A DNA stretch of 64,000 bases from Paracentrotus lividus (GCA_940671915.1 CALNVZ010003434.1:24379540-24443539), one strand, 5' to 3'; shown: positions 30,548-50,436, counted from the stretch's first letter. Numbers and translations: made by a program. The notes: generated by a model from the letters alone, not told the origin.

Positions 30548-30908
30548 CTGGGCCTGTAACGACCGGTAATGTCGCAGCGACGTATGATGTCACACTGACG
30601 CATTATATACGTCTGAGACCAACCTGTGACGTCACCATCCGAAAGACGAAACTGGGATTCGAACCTCGGTCTGATCTGCATCAGTTTGTGGGCAGATTTT
30701 CTTTTTCCATAATGTAAAAAATTTAAATGATTTCAGTTACTTTCTCTAAAAAGGCCCACAAACTGATCAGAATGGGACAATAGAGGTTCGAATCCCAGTC
30801 ACGACTTTTGGATGATGACATCAAATGTTGGTCCCAGATGTAAATAATGCGTTTTTGTGACCGGATTGTGATATTATGCGACGTGCAACATTACTGGTCG
30901 TAACAGGG
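30548..30908. mobile_element. foldback repeat with tRNA-like B boxes in both arms, copy 1
   Basis: The arms run from tgtaacgaccggtaatgtcg inward and end gcaacattactggtcgtaac. Both arms contain the sequence gaggttcgaatcccagt or its reverse (30652-30670 and 30782-30799), plus cccacaaactgatc. ggttcgaatcc matches the RNA polymerase III B-box consensus. Copy 2 is at 40483-40808. Confidence 0.75.
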
Positions 30909-31639
30909 TCCAAGTGTAGTGGGAACCGTGTTATAGAACCATCATGAGTTGAACAAAAAAGACACAAAGATAAAACTCTTAAAAGACATGAAATTATGGG
31001 GAGACATTGAGAATCAAAGTCTGCAAATTTATTGTGGTAGCTATTTACCATCAACCAGGCGCTGTTTAAGCTGAGGCAGACACATTGTGTAGAGACGCAT
31101 TACATAGTTTGCTTGGTTTTTATCAATCTTATTATTTCTTTAAATGTGCAAAACAGGATTAATCTAAAACAAACACTACAATAAGGACATATAACTTCAC
31201 ATAGTCTCAATATCTGCTGTCAAAATACATTTAACTAGATATATTTGTTATACTCGTCTAACTTTCAAATATATATTCGACAGTGATCAGATTTGAACAA
31301 CAGAAAGGGAAAGTTGGAATAGATAATAAACATTGCAGCCAATAATAATATAGTCCTGTAGTGGAATACATATTGTTGTAAAGAGGAAAGCAAATTGGTC
31401 TTTTTATCCCACTTTCACAGCATCCTTGCCTCATGTAGGATACCATACAACAGATTTTTAATAAGAAAAAATACCTGAAATGATCTCATCATCTTTGAGA
31501 ACATATCACATATTGTAGGAAATTTTATGGCAAGGGTGGAAATGAACGCTACGCCCCCCCCCCCCTCCCCCACCCAGGGGTTGTACTTAGAATTTACTGC
31601 TTGCCTACTATACACATTTGTTGTGTACATGGGAGGTTT

Positions 31640-34102
31640 TTGATAACGGTTGATTCGCTACAATGGTTTAATTCAATGTTTTTGAATAACAAAGGAAGGG
31701 GAGGGTGCTGCTTTTTACAAATTTTCCACCAACTGGAAAGCGTCATCTAGCATTCATTTCCACCCGGATTTACAGCTTCGGGGTCGGTATATATGAGTTT
31801 AGTTTATTCAAGTCAATTGATGGACAAACCCGCAAATATTCCCTGATTGTGTAGCAATACGATGTTACCTACAAACCCCGACTTAGCAAGAAGGAATCTT
31901 CAACAAAATCAAGAAATCTTTACTAAAAATGTGTTTCCATTAGTAAATCGTCTTTCCAGTTTAGCAAATCTAGAGCATCTTAAACAAGTTCCAAGTTATA
32001 GATTCAGAAAACACTTCATAGATCATAAAGAGAAGAAAATATATCAACAATTTTAAATACCATCAGTACAATTTTAAACAGCAACCATTACATACACGCA
32101 AGTTAAACTAGCACATCTAATTTCCCCCCTAAAACACACTAGGTACGTGGTGTACTGCATTTTTTTTTTTTTTTTTTTTTTTTTTTTGGCATTGTCTTCT
32201 CCTCAAAACATTTCTCCATTACAATTGAGCCAATTTCTTTACTTAGAAGTTGATGCCATCACAATGAAGAACAAGAAATAAAAAAGATAAAAGAATCAAG
32301 ACCAACTTTTCATCACGAGCACGAGTATTCGAATCCCAATGACGAACACAAACGCACATATATACATATAAATATATATATATCCTCCACAATTATCTGA
32401 TGCATTTTGCAAAGAACGAGGGAAAGATTTTTTAATTCATGCGAGTGTTCAAGACTGTGTTAAGGTTAACGTAACAGGTTTCTTTTTTTTCTTGTCTCTC
32501 GATCTCCTTACCGTGGTTTAAATGAAGTTGTGATCAGTTTTGTTTTAAGCAAATACCGGTAAGCAATTCCAGAAAAATCTCAAAATACAGAATCAAAACA
32601 AACACTGCTGTCAAACTAGTACAAGAAAAAAAGAAATCCCCACACGAACTTTGGTCTTATCATTGCAGTCGGAAAAATGGCTCCGCCTCTCACCTAAACT
32701 TCCTAGCCTTGCGTAAGCGGGCAGAACCCGACCCATTCCTTCAACCAACACCTAAAGATGGGAACGACATTGCTAAGCTTCTTGCCTCAGAACATCATAG
32801 AATATCACATATCTCTCATCATGCTTTATCCAAGAGACGATTCCCAGCTTAACCCGTGGAGTCTCACCACTATATAAATGCACCTTTATTTTCTTATTTT
32901 TTTTAACTGACAAATATAACACACTGGTTACCAAGTACAAAAAGAAAGTGACACAGAAAAAATGGATCGCATCGAAATCACAAGAAAAGCAACTCAAAAT
33001 ATCACCCAAAATCATTAAAAAGTCTCATAATAATAATATTCACAGAACCAAGTGTTGCTTTTTTTTTGTACCTTGTAAAAAAAAAAATGGGGGAAGGGCG
33101 GATTGGGGGCAGAGGTACGAGAAGCGCACAGGATAAAGCATCAAAATGGAATCAAGTAAAGCTTTAATAAAGTTATCACTTCTCGTTTGGAATTGTGCAT
33201 AAGAACACAGCTAGTCATCACTAACCTATTCACCATTTTTTGGCCTTTTTTGGGGGTTGTCGAGAGGGGGAGGGGGGTGGTCGATGTTGCAGGCCCCCCT
33301 CTCATCGCTCTACTGGCACTTTCATAATGCATAACTAGAAAATACTTAAAGCAGAAGTACATAGTAAAGCTACATCATACATCACACAGTGTCACAAGAT
33401 TTTAAAAAAAAGAAGAGAAAAACAACAATGAGAATAGAATGTCACTTTTTGCATCGGCATATCTAATCCAGCCAATAAAAACTATGATTATCGCAAGCGT
33501 CAAACGGAACGTAGGTTTGAAACAGGTGATTAATAAGAGACTATATATACACATTCAGATTTTTTTTTCTCCTTTTTTGTCATTTTTTTCAAATTTTGTC
33601 TTGCTCTGCCTAACGTGTTTATACGAAGCTCAAAAATTACAATATCTTACACAATATATGTATACATTACATTTTTTTTTTAGTGTATATATTTCACAAT
33701 CATAGACTTCTACTCAACCAGAGTGAAACTACAGTGCACATATGTCTAGTTTTTTTTATTTTCCTCCCTCGTTATAAATATGGTGTGCTGATAACTCATG
33801 TATGTTTCTACTCTCTACCGCTAAATAATCCACACAACACTTAATAAATTATTTCATTTATCATCATTGTATATCCTAAACAAGTGCATTTATATACCTT
33901 TTTTTTTTTTTGGCCGACAGTTATATCCTTGTACCCATTATTTTCTCCAAAGTTGTGAGGAATTGAAATAAAAATGTGTGCTGTTACATTGAAAGGAGGT
34001 AAAATATAAAGTGAAACATAAAAAAACACACAACTGCACTGTAGATAACATTGCTTCTTTTCTGTGTGTTTGAGATATGCCCAAATGACCTATGACCTTA
34101 GA
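31640..34102 (-). other. probable 3' UTR region of the 14-3-3 gene and spacer
   Basis: The AT-rich sequence below the stop codon at 34103 has few recognisable repeats, apart from T runs at 32161 and 33900 and a (ta) tract at 32360. Vertebrate 14-3-3 mRNAs often have long 3' UTRs, so part of this is plausibly transcribed leftwards. The boundary cannot be set from sequence alone. Confidence 0.35.
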
Positions 34103-41055
<6,953 letters not shown>

Positions 41056-41215
41056 CTGCAAAAGATTTATAAAGAAAAGAGTAAATGGTGGTACTAATTC
41101 AGTTTTGACGAGAGAAATTAATCACTGTAATTTTTTTTTTTAAAGCACTTTTTTCATGTTTTTTAAAATTTATTATTCACAGAATAAATGTAAATATAAC
41201 AAAGCACAGAATATG

Positions 41216-42129
41216 CAGAGCTGCCAACCAAATTGGACAAAAAATCCTACTATTTTCTCTAAAAAATCCTATTTTCAACACAAAAATCCTATTTTCAACA
41301 CAAAAATCCTATTTTTGTTTTTGACATGCACATTTGCGACATGGAGCAAGCGTAATATCCCGGGCACCGCCGTGTGAAATAGAAAAGTCGCACGAGCAGG
41401 CAATACATCGTGCACTTCAATTGTCCTTTCTGCTCTGCTGAATGAAAGACCACCTCGAACAATATTCCGCTTTAAATTTCTGTTTACGAACACTTGGTGC
41501 TGATTTTGAATCCATTATGAAAGCAAGTGACTAAAAAATGTCCAATTTCATACGATTATCACTAATAATTCACGGGCTCCATTTCCAAATAGGCATTATA
41601 GATGTACGATGCAGCATATCGCATGCGGGTTCAATCCGCATGGCAATGCAATTCGCACGTTGATTGTGCACTGCGGCCGCACGTGCATTAACGTACGTAC
41701 CCATCACAAACACGCAGACACGAACATAACAAGAGAAAGCACACATTTTTTTTGCTGTAGTACGCACAATGCGCGCTCTATAATAGTCAGCTCACACAAG
41801 GTTTGCACACAACCACATGGTACTGAAATACATTGTCCATACAAGTGCACACACGCAGTATATCATACATAATAGTCGCATACATTGTATAAACTGAATT
41901 TGCACATTCTCTCTGTGATCAAATCTCTTTGACACGCGATATCGATACACAAGAAATCGACGGATATCAATGCAACGTAAACACACACATTCGTATACAA
42001 TGTACAGCACATATAACACACGTAGTCAGAATTTTGAAAAATCGTATTTTATTGGGATAAATCGTACTGTCGTATTCTTATGCAAAAATCGTACGAAATA
42101 CGATAAAATCGTACTGGTTGGCAGCTCTG
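41216..42129. mobile_element. 914-bp CAGAGCTGCCAACC-ended DNA element, target duplication AATATG
   Basis: The left end cagagctgccaacca and the right end ggttggcagctctg are inverted repeats. It is flanked by aatatg at 41210-41215 and 42130-42135. Inside are tandem aaaatcctattttcaacac units at the left and aatcgtac/aatacgat units at the right. It lies just upstream of the 14-3-3 exon at 41055. No transposase is visible. Confidence 0.87.
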
Positions 42130-43278
42130 AATATGCATGGAATCGTTCATGTAGGGAGATTACCTTGGATGCAGGTAAATGAATGATATTCAAATTACAA
42201 TTTATTTGATTGAACTTATTATGCCAACTTGATTACACATACATGTGTAGGTCAGTTCTTGCATCCCTCCAAAATTGCAGGCAAATTTCACACTTTACAT
42301 TACATACATGTACACTTTTAAGAAATATATGATTTCATACTTTGAAAACCGTTCCCGGGATGCTTTTCAAACCACATTGCGTTTCAACGCAGCACAACGT
42401 ACACTGCATTTCCTGTCGTGAAGTAATCGTGAACCCATGTATGCTTAGCCTCGTTTGTTTTCATTGTTTCAAAATAGAAAATGAGTTTATTTGATCTGAA
42501 ACTTTCAGTAGTTTGTTTTTACAGTCAGAGCAATAGAATTGTATTCATTTTATCTCTCTTGCACTTGTTTTTTTTTGTTTTTTGTTGTTTATTCAATTCC
42601 AGGGAATCTAGTGTGGTGGGAAGGTGTGGGGAAGATGAAGAAAATTATTGTGAGCTTTCCTGTTATTTTCATGATATCATAAATAAAAAGCTCCACAAGA
42701 AAACATTGCTCTTCAAATGCCCTAATAGTCATCATATGATCAAAAATATACCACATTGTAACATGTTTGGGTCCTGAACATTTTTTGTGTTGCCCCATGC
42801 ATGCATTTCTGTGTAAGTGCATGTGACTCAAAGCACAAAATAATGCTTAGGTGAATTATTATCAACCTCTTCAATTCACTTTAAGACAGTGTCTTCCACA
42901 TTTCAATGTCATGACCACAAGACTAGTTTCAGTTTAAATACTGGCCGTGGTCAAAATCAATTTTACAGTTTACGTACATTTAGTTTGTGAGTTGACGAAG
43001 GTTGACAGTGATAATGGTGCCCCAATGTACATGTACTTCAACCTATTGTAAATCACATTCATGTAAGTTGTTCTGCTCATCAAGTTTATCAATCCAGCCT
43101 TTCTAACCTTGCATGGCATTAATGTACATTGTAAGTTGATACAGAAGTTAATGGAATATATATGCATTTTACATGTATTATAATGTATCCATGCAGGGCT
43201 GGACAACAAAATACATGTGTACACATGGAGGTCCTACAATTATCGTATGATGATAGAAAACACCAATAGAAAACACCA

Positions 43279-43446
43279 TCTATATAATTATGTAATCGCC
43301 GACATCAGTTACTCGCTTGCTCCAAACATCAGTTACTCAGTAGCTCGAGCGTAACCAGACCGGGGATCGCGTTAGAAGTGCGAAGCATGATGGACGTGCA
43401 TAGCAACGACGCTGGCTGCCGAGACGCGAAGCGCCGACGCATCTAG
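43279..43446 (+). mobile_element. 168-bp Helitron-like non-autonomous element
   Basis: It begins tc (tctatataattatgtaatcg) after an A and ends ctag before a T, with a GC-rich imperfect hairpin (gccgagacgcgaagcgccga) about 10 bp before the end. Insertion between A and T, a 5' TC, a 3' hairpin plus CTAG and no terminal inverted repeats are the Helitron criteria. The body is CpG-rich in an AT-rich context. Confidence 0.6.
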
Positions 43447-43744
43447 TTAAATATAATTCCCTACAACACTATATACATACATGTACATATCTAACCATTA
43501 AACAATAAAAGTTTATTGCATAGAGTACACATGTTCATGTAGATTGAACATGTGTAGTGTGCAGTCAATTACAGAGTCTGATTCCAGTACATGTTGTACA
43601 TATGCATTATGATTTTATGGCAGTCAAACTATGTACAATCAAGGATGCATTTAACTAAACATACACATATTCCAAAGTCCTATTGATCTGACAAGAATAC
43701 CAGATAAGACCTTGACCTTCTATTAGTCAAGATGTGTAAGACAT

Positions 43745-44148
43745 TAACACATTTACACAGTGACTGTGTCAAATCCTCAGGAAGGGACCAACACTGGGGG
43801 AAAGACCAAATTGTGAACCTGTATTTGTGATTATACAGAACAAAAAAAGGTGAGATCATTATTAAGGTTCACAGATCACGACCGGACGTAGAGAGACAAC
43901 ATTAATGTGTATAGCCAAATTCCACCACTGAACTCAAGGTCATCGTGTTTGACATGGCTTTTGGTTGACACACACAGAAAATTTGCCGCGTCGAACTTGC
44001 CTCCCGGATCGAAACCTGCGATTCGGGCGGAGCAAAAAACACATGTCCAACTTGGGTCGTAGATCACACTGATCCTGTTTACATGACATAAAATTGCTGT
44101 CGAACCCCGCCCCCCCCCAAGTCACAGTGTAAACGTGGTATACGTAAC
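43745..44148 (-). mobile_element. MITE-like element, copy 2 of 4
   Basis: It is the reverse complement of the element at 19088, running from catttacacagtgactgtgt to gtcacagtgtaaacgtggta. It shares the gcggagcaaaaaac, cattaatgtgtatagcc and atcacactgatcctgtttac segments. It ends about 40 bp before the duplication flanking the first N-gap. Confidence 0.85.
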
Positions 44149-44190
44149 TCCCCTTCCCATCTTGCCTATTCAAATGTTCATCCACATGGA

Positions 44191-45035
44191 ACAATTTATA
44201 TCACAGCAGGTCTGCAACAGCAGTAAATTTTACATTAACTTGGATTAAAAGTAAAGCAGTTATCACAAAAGCAGTTCCAGTCAATGGGTTAAAATACAAA
44301 AAGCAAAGTGTCTCAGCAGAAAAAAACAACATTTCTGCACTTGTAATGTTATCCCCTTGGTATTTGACATCAGGAATTTAAACTGTTCATTCAAGCATTA
44401 AATTCTTGAAAACCAACATTCTGATATATGATCAAAATCAGTGTTTTCCATGCAAATGTACAATCATAATATTTCTAAACTAGTTGACGCTTTACTTTCC
44501 GACAAATTACCTTCTGTGTGTGTTCATGTAATATGTATGTAGCTACATTGTATCAAGGAAAAAAAAAGTGTTGNNNNNNNNNNNNNNNNNNNNNNNNNNN
44601 NNNNNNNNNNNNNNNNNNNNNNNNNNNNNNNNNCACATGGAACAATTTATATCACAGCAGGTCTGCAACAGCAGTAAATTTTACATTAACTTGGACTAAA
44701 AGTAAAGCAGTTATCACGAAAGCAGTTCCAGTCAATGGGTTAAAATACAAAAAGCAAAGTGTCTCAGCAGAAAAAAAAAAACAACATTTCTGCACTTGTA
44801 ATGTTATCCCCTTGGTATTTGACATCAGGAATATAAACTGTTCATTCAAGCATTAAATTCTTGCAAACCAACATTCTGATATATGATCAAAATCAGTGTT
44901 TTCCATGCAAATGTACAATCATAATATTCCTAAACTAGTTGACGCTTTAGTAAATTACTTTCAGACAAATTACCTTCTGTGTGTGTTCATATGTATGTAT
45001 GTAGCTACATTGTATCAAGAAAAAAAAAGTGTTGC
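44191..45035. other. assembly gap (44574-44633) flanked by a duplicated segment of about 385-400 bp
   Basis: ccacatggaacaatttatat and cacagcaggtctgcaacagc start at about 44190 and again at 44634, directly after 60 Ns. The two copies match to agctacattgtatcaag (about 44560 and 45019) with minor differences such as an A-run length and a short insertion tagtaaattac. Repeating the same flank across a gap usually reflects unmerged alleles. Confidence 0.9.
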
Positions 45036-46790
45036 CAATTTACAAAAAATACAGATCAGCCCTTGAATAATTCCTGTCATGAAATTCACACATTGATCTA
45101 CTCCTTCGCCCTGGACAAAAGGCAGACGGACAGGCGGATACATCCCACATGTACATGTTGTATTCCATCGATGTGCTTTGTGTGTGTGTGTATTATGCTG
45201 TATGAATGCCCTGTGGCTACAAATTACATATGAAGTGCAATACTGGCTGGCTCGCTGGCTTGGCTGTGTGCATTACTTATAGCGTATGTCTCGAGATACA
45301 ACAATATTTTACATCACTACTTCCTCGTCAATGCTGCTTTCTTCATATTGCCATTGATGCATGGATGGACGTGCAAGTACTTACTGGCAACAAGTAGAGA
45401 ATCATGTAGGCACATTATAAATCAGGAAGCGGAGATTATAAGACAATGTTCTAATTAGCAGTTATAAAGGACATTTCATTAGCGATTTATGATTAATGGT
45501 AGTATTTCTCGCGGTTGCATAATTTGTAGGAGCCTACATTTATACATTTTATAGAAATTGCTGCAATATAATAATAAATAATGAAACGTTTTTGTCTAGC
45601 GCATAACACATTAGTACAATGACATGTCTCTATGCGCTTATGAGAAACAGAGAAATATATAATTATTAATAAATATACAATAGTGCACTGGGTTCATTAA
45701 TAATACATTTACAAAGACCTGAATAGATATGTTTTTCAGGGCATATCAATGTACATTTGCTATAAAGTTAGAATTCATAGAAAAGTGAATAAAATACATT
45801 TGTACCAAAACCACATCATACAAGTACGTGTATGGCAATGGAAAATCTTTATTTAAGGACATATTTTTTTCCCCTCTTCCCTTTCATCATTTATCATTAA
45901 AACCATACCGAGGACTCCAAACATAAATATTTGGGAAAAAGCTACAAGTATTTTCAAGAATTTCTCATGAACTAGGTTGAATCATTAAAAAAAAAAAAAA
46001 AAAAAAGGATTTAAATTTTTATATTTAAAAAAAAAAAGAGCAAATTACAAATTCCGGTGCAACATTAAATATATCGTAAATGTACACGTATCTACTAGTA
46101 CAATGTACTCTACACACAAAATAAATAATTGTATTTTCTTTTCAATCGAATTACATGTAATAAGCAATAAATGCAACCCAGCTCAGTTATCACATGTACA
46201 TGTAGATCTACATTACAAAGTCGTACTCTTCTCTGGATTTCGATAAAAAGTACATGTACTAGGAGAGTTACAAGCTCGAGCTGAATGACAGCAAAAACAG
46301 AAGCACAAAACTCCATTTGAACTATTTTAGGTCTGTATGTTTAGATTTAACCTAACACTGACTGACCAGAGTTAATAATATGTAAATTGGTCAAAGTAAT
46401 TACCACTACTGAATATATATCCCAGTTATGTTTGTGAATTGGTAGCTATTATGCAATATTTTACACAATGCAATTATTTAGTCCATGCAGCAGCTGGGGC
46501 CCTCTCTTGTGAGTGTGTGTCATACTTATACTTACTGTACACTGTACACATACAGTGTATATATTTGTGGCAATTATACATGCCTACAATGCATACTTGA
46601 CCTCCAAAGAGTATACAATATCATCAATTGATAATATGTAGAAATTATGTGTAATTCATTTCAAATGAATTTGGTATCAAATCTACATGTAGATTCTCCC
46701 TGAGGCTCCAGTTATCTCAATTCATATATTTTTAGTCTTTGATTTCTGAAGATGAATGTTTTGAACTATAATATAATTTCCTAGACAGTA
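45036..46790. other. AT-rich spacer or 14-3-3 upstream intron, nothing recognised
   Basis: The region has a tgtg microsatellite near 45180, an A run at 45990 and several tacatgta motifs. No exon of the missing 14-3-3 N-terminus was found here. Confidence 0.5.
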
Positions 46791-46794
46791 AAGA

Positions 46795-46830
46795 TGGCGC
46801 TATACAAATGCGTTATTATTATTATTATTA
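46795..46830 (+). repeat. retroposon tail remnant
   Basis: gtaaagatggcgctatacaa atgcg followed by (tta)n is typical of SINE/LINE 3' tails of the type ending in an (att)n microsatellite. A similar aaagcgccat segment lies at 1059. The body is not recognisable. Confidence 0.4.
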
Positions 46831-46869
46831 ATTACAAGCACTATAAGCAGAAATGAACATAGTCATACA

Positions 46870-47014
46870 GGGCTCGCGCTTATCAATTCTCTCTGGGTGG
46901 CCATTGGCCCCATGCGAGAAACCAATCCAGATGGTTCAATGGAGGTTTAGATTTATTTTGTTGGCCCAATAAAGTTTCAGGTGGTCATTGGCACCAGGCC
47001 ATTCGAGACCTGTT
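46870..47014. mobile_element. CAGGGCTC-ended repeat, copy 2
   Basis: cagggctcgcgcttatcaat, gggtggccattggcccca, atggttcaatggagg, aaagtttcaggtggtcattg and attcgagacctg align with the copy at 51791-51943. No clean target duplication is visible. Confidence 0.7.
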
Positions 47015-47834
47015 ATATCATGCCAGTCATATCGTTCTCTAAGCATAAAAACATTCGTCTCTGACGAAGATTCTGCTAGGATCGAAAGCTCAGGCTTTTT
47101 TTGGCTTGAGTATAAAAAGAAGTACATGTAGGCCGTCATGTACAGCGTACTTGTACGAGTAATGTTTATTGTATACATTTCAATGACAACGGATCCATCC
47201 TTCACATGTTCATATTTGTTATATCGTAGACAAAAATGAAATGGCAATTGATGATCGATTACCTGGAGAGCCTTTAGAGCAATAAAACTTGATGACTGTA
47301 ATAGTTCACCATGTCTAGTCTGGGCGTTTTCAATGACTTGCACAAATGTACATGAATGAGCATGCATAAATGTACATGAATGAGCATGCATACATGTACA
47401 TGTACATTGTATAGGCCTACATATGCACTTGCCCTATACATGTACAATGTAGCTTTCAACAGGAGAAAGGTACACATGTGTGTCCAATATTTCTTCTAGA
47501 CAATGAGTGATCATAAACACAAGCAGGTGTATATCTACAATGTACATGTATGATGAATGCAATGGGAAGGCTGATTATCATACATGTATGTAGCTCGGTG
47601 TGTGGGTCATCGTGACTTGATGATTCAGTCTCTAGTACATTCTGCTATTGTGCCCACTCCTACATGTACATATATGCACAATCACAATCTACAGAGGTAC
47701 ACATACTGAGATACATACACATGAACTACATAAAATTGTACAGTTTTGAATTTCTAATTCCAGTCAGTGTATTTGCAAGGGGGAAAAAATTAAATAAATA
47801 ACCTCAGTTTGGGACATTGAAAAGTTTCTGTATT

Positions 47835-48085
47835 TGGGCAAGTCAAAGCTATTTTACAACACTGTCCCACGCTTTACTGACGAATAATTTAGCACAACCT
47901 AATTATGAAATGATACACCTCAATTATTTTTCAGGTTTTGGGGAAGGGTTCCGTACCTTTACCCAAAACATGAGAAATAATTGAGATGTATCATTTCATA
48001 ATTAAGTTATGCTAAATTATTTGTCAGTAACGCGTGGGACAGAGTTGCAAAATAGCTTGGACATGCCCATTTACAACATTTGGGT
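47835..48085. repeat. long hairpin of about 105-bp arms
   Basis: ctattttacaacactgtccc acgc, taatttagcacaacctaatt and atgaaatgatacacctcaat on the left recur inverted as attgagatgtatcatttcat, ataattaagttatgctaaat and gcgtgggacagagttgcaaa on the right. The centre is about 40 bp around ttggggaagggttcc. Arms diverge by only a few percent. Confidence 0.9.
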
Positions 48086-49451
48086 GCAATAAAAACGAGT
48101 TCTAATTTCTATTTTTTTCTTTCTAAATGCTCTTTTTAAAACCATAGTGCACACTGCATTTCGGTTTTGAAATTATATTAATGTCTTTGTAAAAAATTTC
48201 TTTGGCAATTATGAAATCTAATTCACTGTAATCTATGGAAAGACTTTTTTTTGGGGTACATATATACGTACATAAAACATGTACATGTTCTTACATGTGT
48301 ATATTCTTGTATTAGGGAAAGGCGTTAACTAAAAATAGTAAAGACACAAATTCACTAGATTAATTGTACATAGCTGAAAATTTATATTCTCGGTAAATAA
48401 TGATTGCCATCAAATCAAGAAATGATGTAGGCAATAGATGTATGTATTTTGGCAACATTGTACACAATCAATGCAATTACCCATTTAAACATGAATGAAG
48501 TACAGTATGTTATTCAAACATGTACAGTACACACAGACACCACCAAGTAGGCCTACATGATTGTAGCATACATTTGTACGTACACGTATGAAGTACACAT
48601 TTGAATGGGTCTAATCAGTATTCAGCATGGTCAAATTAATGAAATGAAAGTGCACTGCCTTCATACTTTTCCATAAAATATTCCAAATATTTACAATCGA
48701 TCCAGTTGCAATTGCACAGGCCAGGCGTAGGCAAATAGCACCCCCTCTTCTGGGAACTGAGAGAGTAACCTTAGGTCGAAGTTTATCACTCGGTTACTGC
48801 ATCTTGCTCACATTATCAGAAGCTCCTCTCAATTTTTCCCACATATATACATGTAGTAGGCTTTTTAGATCCTACATGTACTGTATAAGTGGTTATTTTC
48901 GCGGAGACTTTATCTTCGTGAATTTCGCGAGTAAGTCATCGTGAAAATTTCCACTTCAATACAACAAGGCTATTTACAGTTATGAAGGCATCACCAAATC
49001 CCAAAATTTTGCTCTCGCAGATATCCCTAACTATCCAAAAATCATGAAATATCTGTACGCTAAAATATTGGCTTATACAGTATATAAATTTCATGTATTA
49101 CATGAAGTAATCTATTTTGTGGCTTTGTCGTTGCAGGATCAAAGTTACATACATGTACATGTATGTAGGTTATCGATGTCTGTGATTCCTGAGCAACCTT
49201 TCAAGGTACATGTACATGTAGGTCAAAGTTTACGTCTTCTTGGTTGCTGTCTTTTGCTCACATTATCAGAATCTCCCAACACAATTGTAAGCTTACAAAA
49301 TCCTTTTACTATACAGTAGTAGACTATTTTTAGTACTGACCTTCATGTATACACATGTACATTTTTAAATTTTTTGTGGATTTGAGGTAGTAGAAGGATC
49401 AAATATAGGTTTGAACACAGCACCAACAACAAAAGATATTGTAGGTCTACT

Positions 49452-49855
49452 ACCGTGTTTACATTGTGACTCGGCTCACGTGTCGAATCCTCAGGAAGGG
49501 TTCGACACTGCAAAGAGTGAACCTGTGATCGTGTTTATACACAACAAAAAAGGCGAATCTAGATCATGACCGGAAGTAAAAGGAGGTCATTAATGTGTGT
49601 TGTGATGTATAGCCAAATTCCAAATCTGATCTCAAGGTCATCTACTTCGACACGGCTTTCTGTTTACACACATAAAGAATTGCAGGGTCAAACCCGGCTT
49701 CCGGATCAAAACCTACGACTTTGGAGGAGCAAAAAAGGCGTGTCGAATCCAGGTCGAGGATCACACTGATCCCGTTTACATGGCATAAAATTGCGATGTC
49801 GAGCACGATTGCCGTGTCGAACCCGCGACCCGAGTCACCGTGTAAACAAGGTATA
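49452..49855 (-). mobile_element. MITE-like element, copy 3 of 4
   Basis: The ends accgtgtttacattgtgact and gagtcaccgtgtaaacaagg are inverted repeats of each other. This is the best-preserved copy, about 400 bp. No open frame of note is present, so it is non-autonomous. Confidence 0.88.
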
Positions 49856-49981
49856 AATGTAGGCCCTACATGTACATGCATGTAGTTTCATATAGCTGCA
49901 GTATGTCTACATGTACGAATTCAAACATTTGACACATATAGGTAAATGGGCCCTTAACCTGTACTGCCCCCACAACTTTAA

Positions 49982-50436
49982 AGGTAGTGTCATCCTTTTG
50001 CAGGCAAAAATACGACATTTCTAGTTTTTAGAGGATATAGTATTATATCAATGATAATGTCTTCCCACAACATGATTAAGCTCAAATGTGTATGTTTGTC
50101 AAATTGCGATTATCAAAATTCATTCCTATTTTATTGAACCTCGAAAAATATACCGTATGGTGCGAACCATTGACCGTTAGCGCAGAGGATAATGCACGCT
50201 GATGCGCCGTGTGTATATTGCTGTGTGTGGTCCGTGCTGCACGCGCTGTAATATCAACAATGACATGTTGATGGAGAGCTAGTCTAGATTGGTAGTCAGA
50301 TTTTTGTTTCATATACTGATCTAGGCAACCTATAACAGTAAGATTGAACAGACAGTATAGGTTGATCATTCTAAAGCTACATGTATTCCAAGTTGCATTA
50401 GTTTTCGCAATTTGTGAAAAAAGGATGACACTACCT
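49982..50436. mobile_element. 455-bp TTAA-flanked element with terminal inverted repeats
   Basis: The left end aggtagtgtcatccttttg and the right end aaggatgacactacct are inverted repeats, each next to TTAA (49978-49981 and 50437-50440). TTAA duplication is characteristic of piggyBac and Kolobok superfamilies. The inside has a CpG-rich centre (50160-50260) and no transposase. Confidence 0.82.

Noticed and set aside
31847..32056. 69-codon frame (contains LPTNPDLARRNLQQNQEIF)
   Set aside because: Short, on the strand opposite the 14-3-3 3' region, no recognised similarity, no splice or promoter context.
46936..47391. 151-codon minus-strand frame
   Set aside because: It spans the CAGGGCTC-ended repeat and tacatgta-rich sequence; start region is a repeated HAHSCTFM peptide from a short tandem repeat.
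49383..49404. let-7-like sequence tgaggtagtag
   Set aside because: Only 11 bases match the let-7 start; the following bases differ, and the best partner (ctactacc at 49447) gives just an 8-9 bp stem over a long loop and lies at a MITE boundary. Probably chance.
50160..50230. Possible tRNA gene (agcgcagaggataatgca)
   Set aside because: Only an A-box-like stretch is present; no cloverleaf or canonical B box at the right distance, and it lies inside a TTAA-flanked element.
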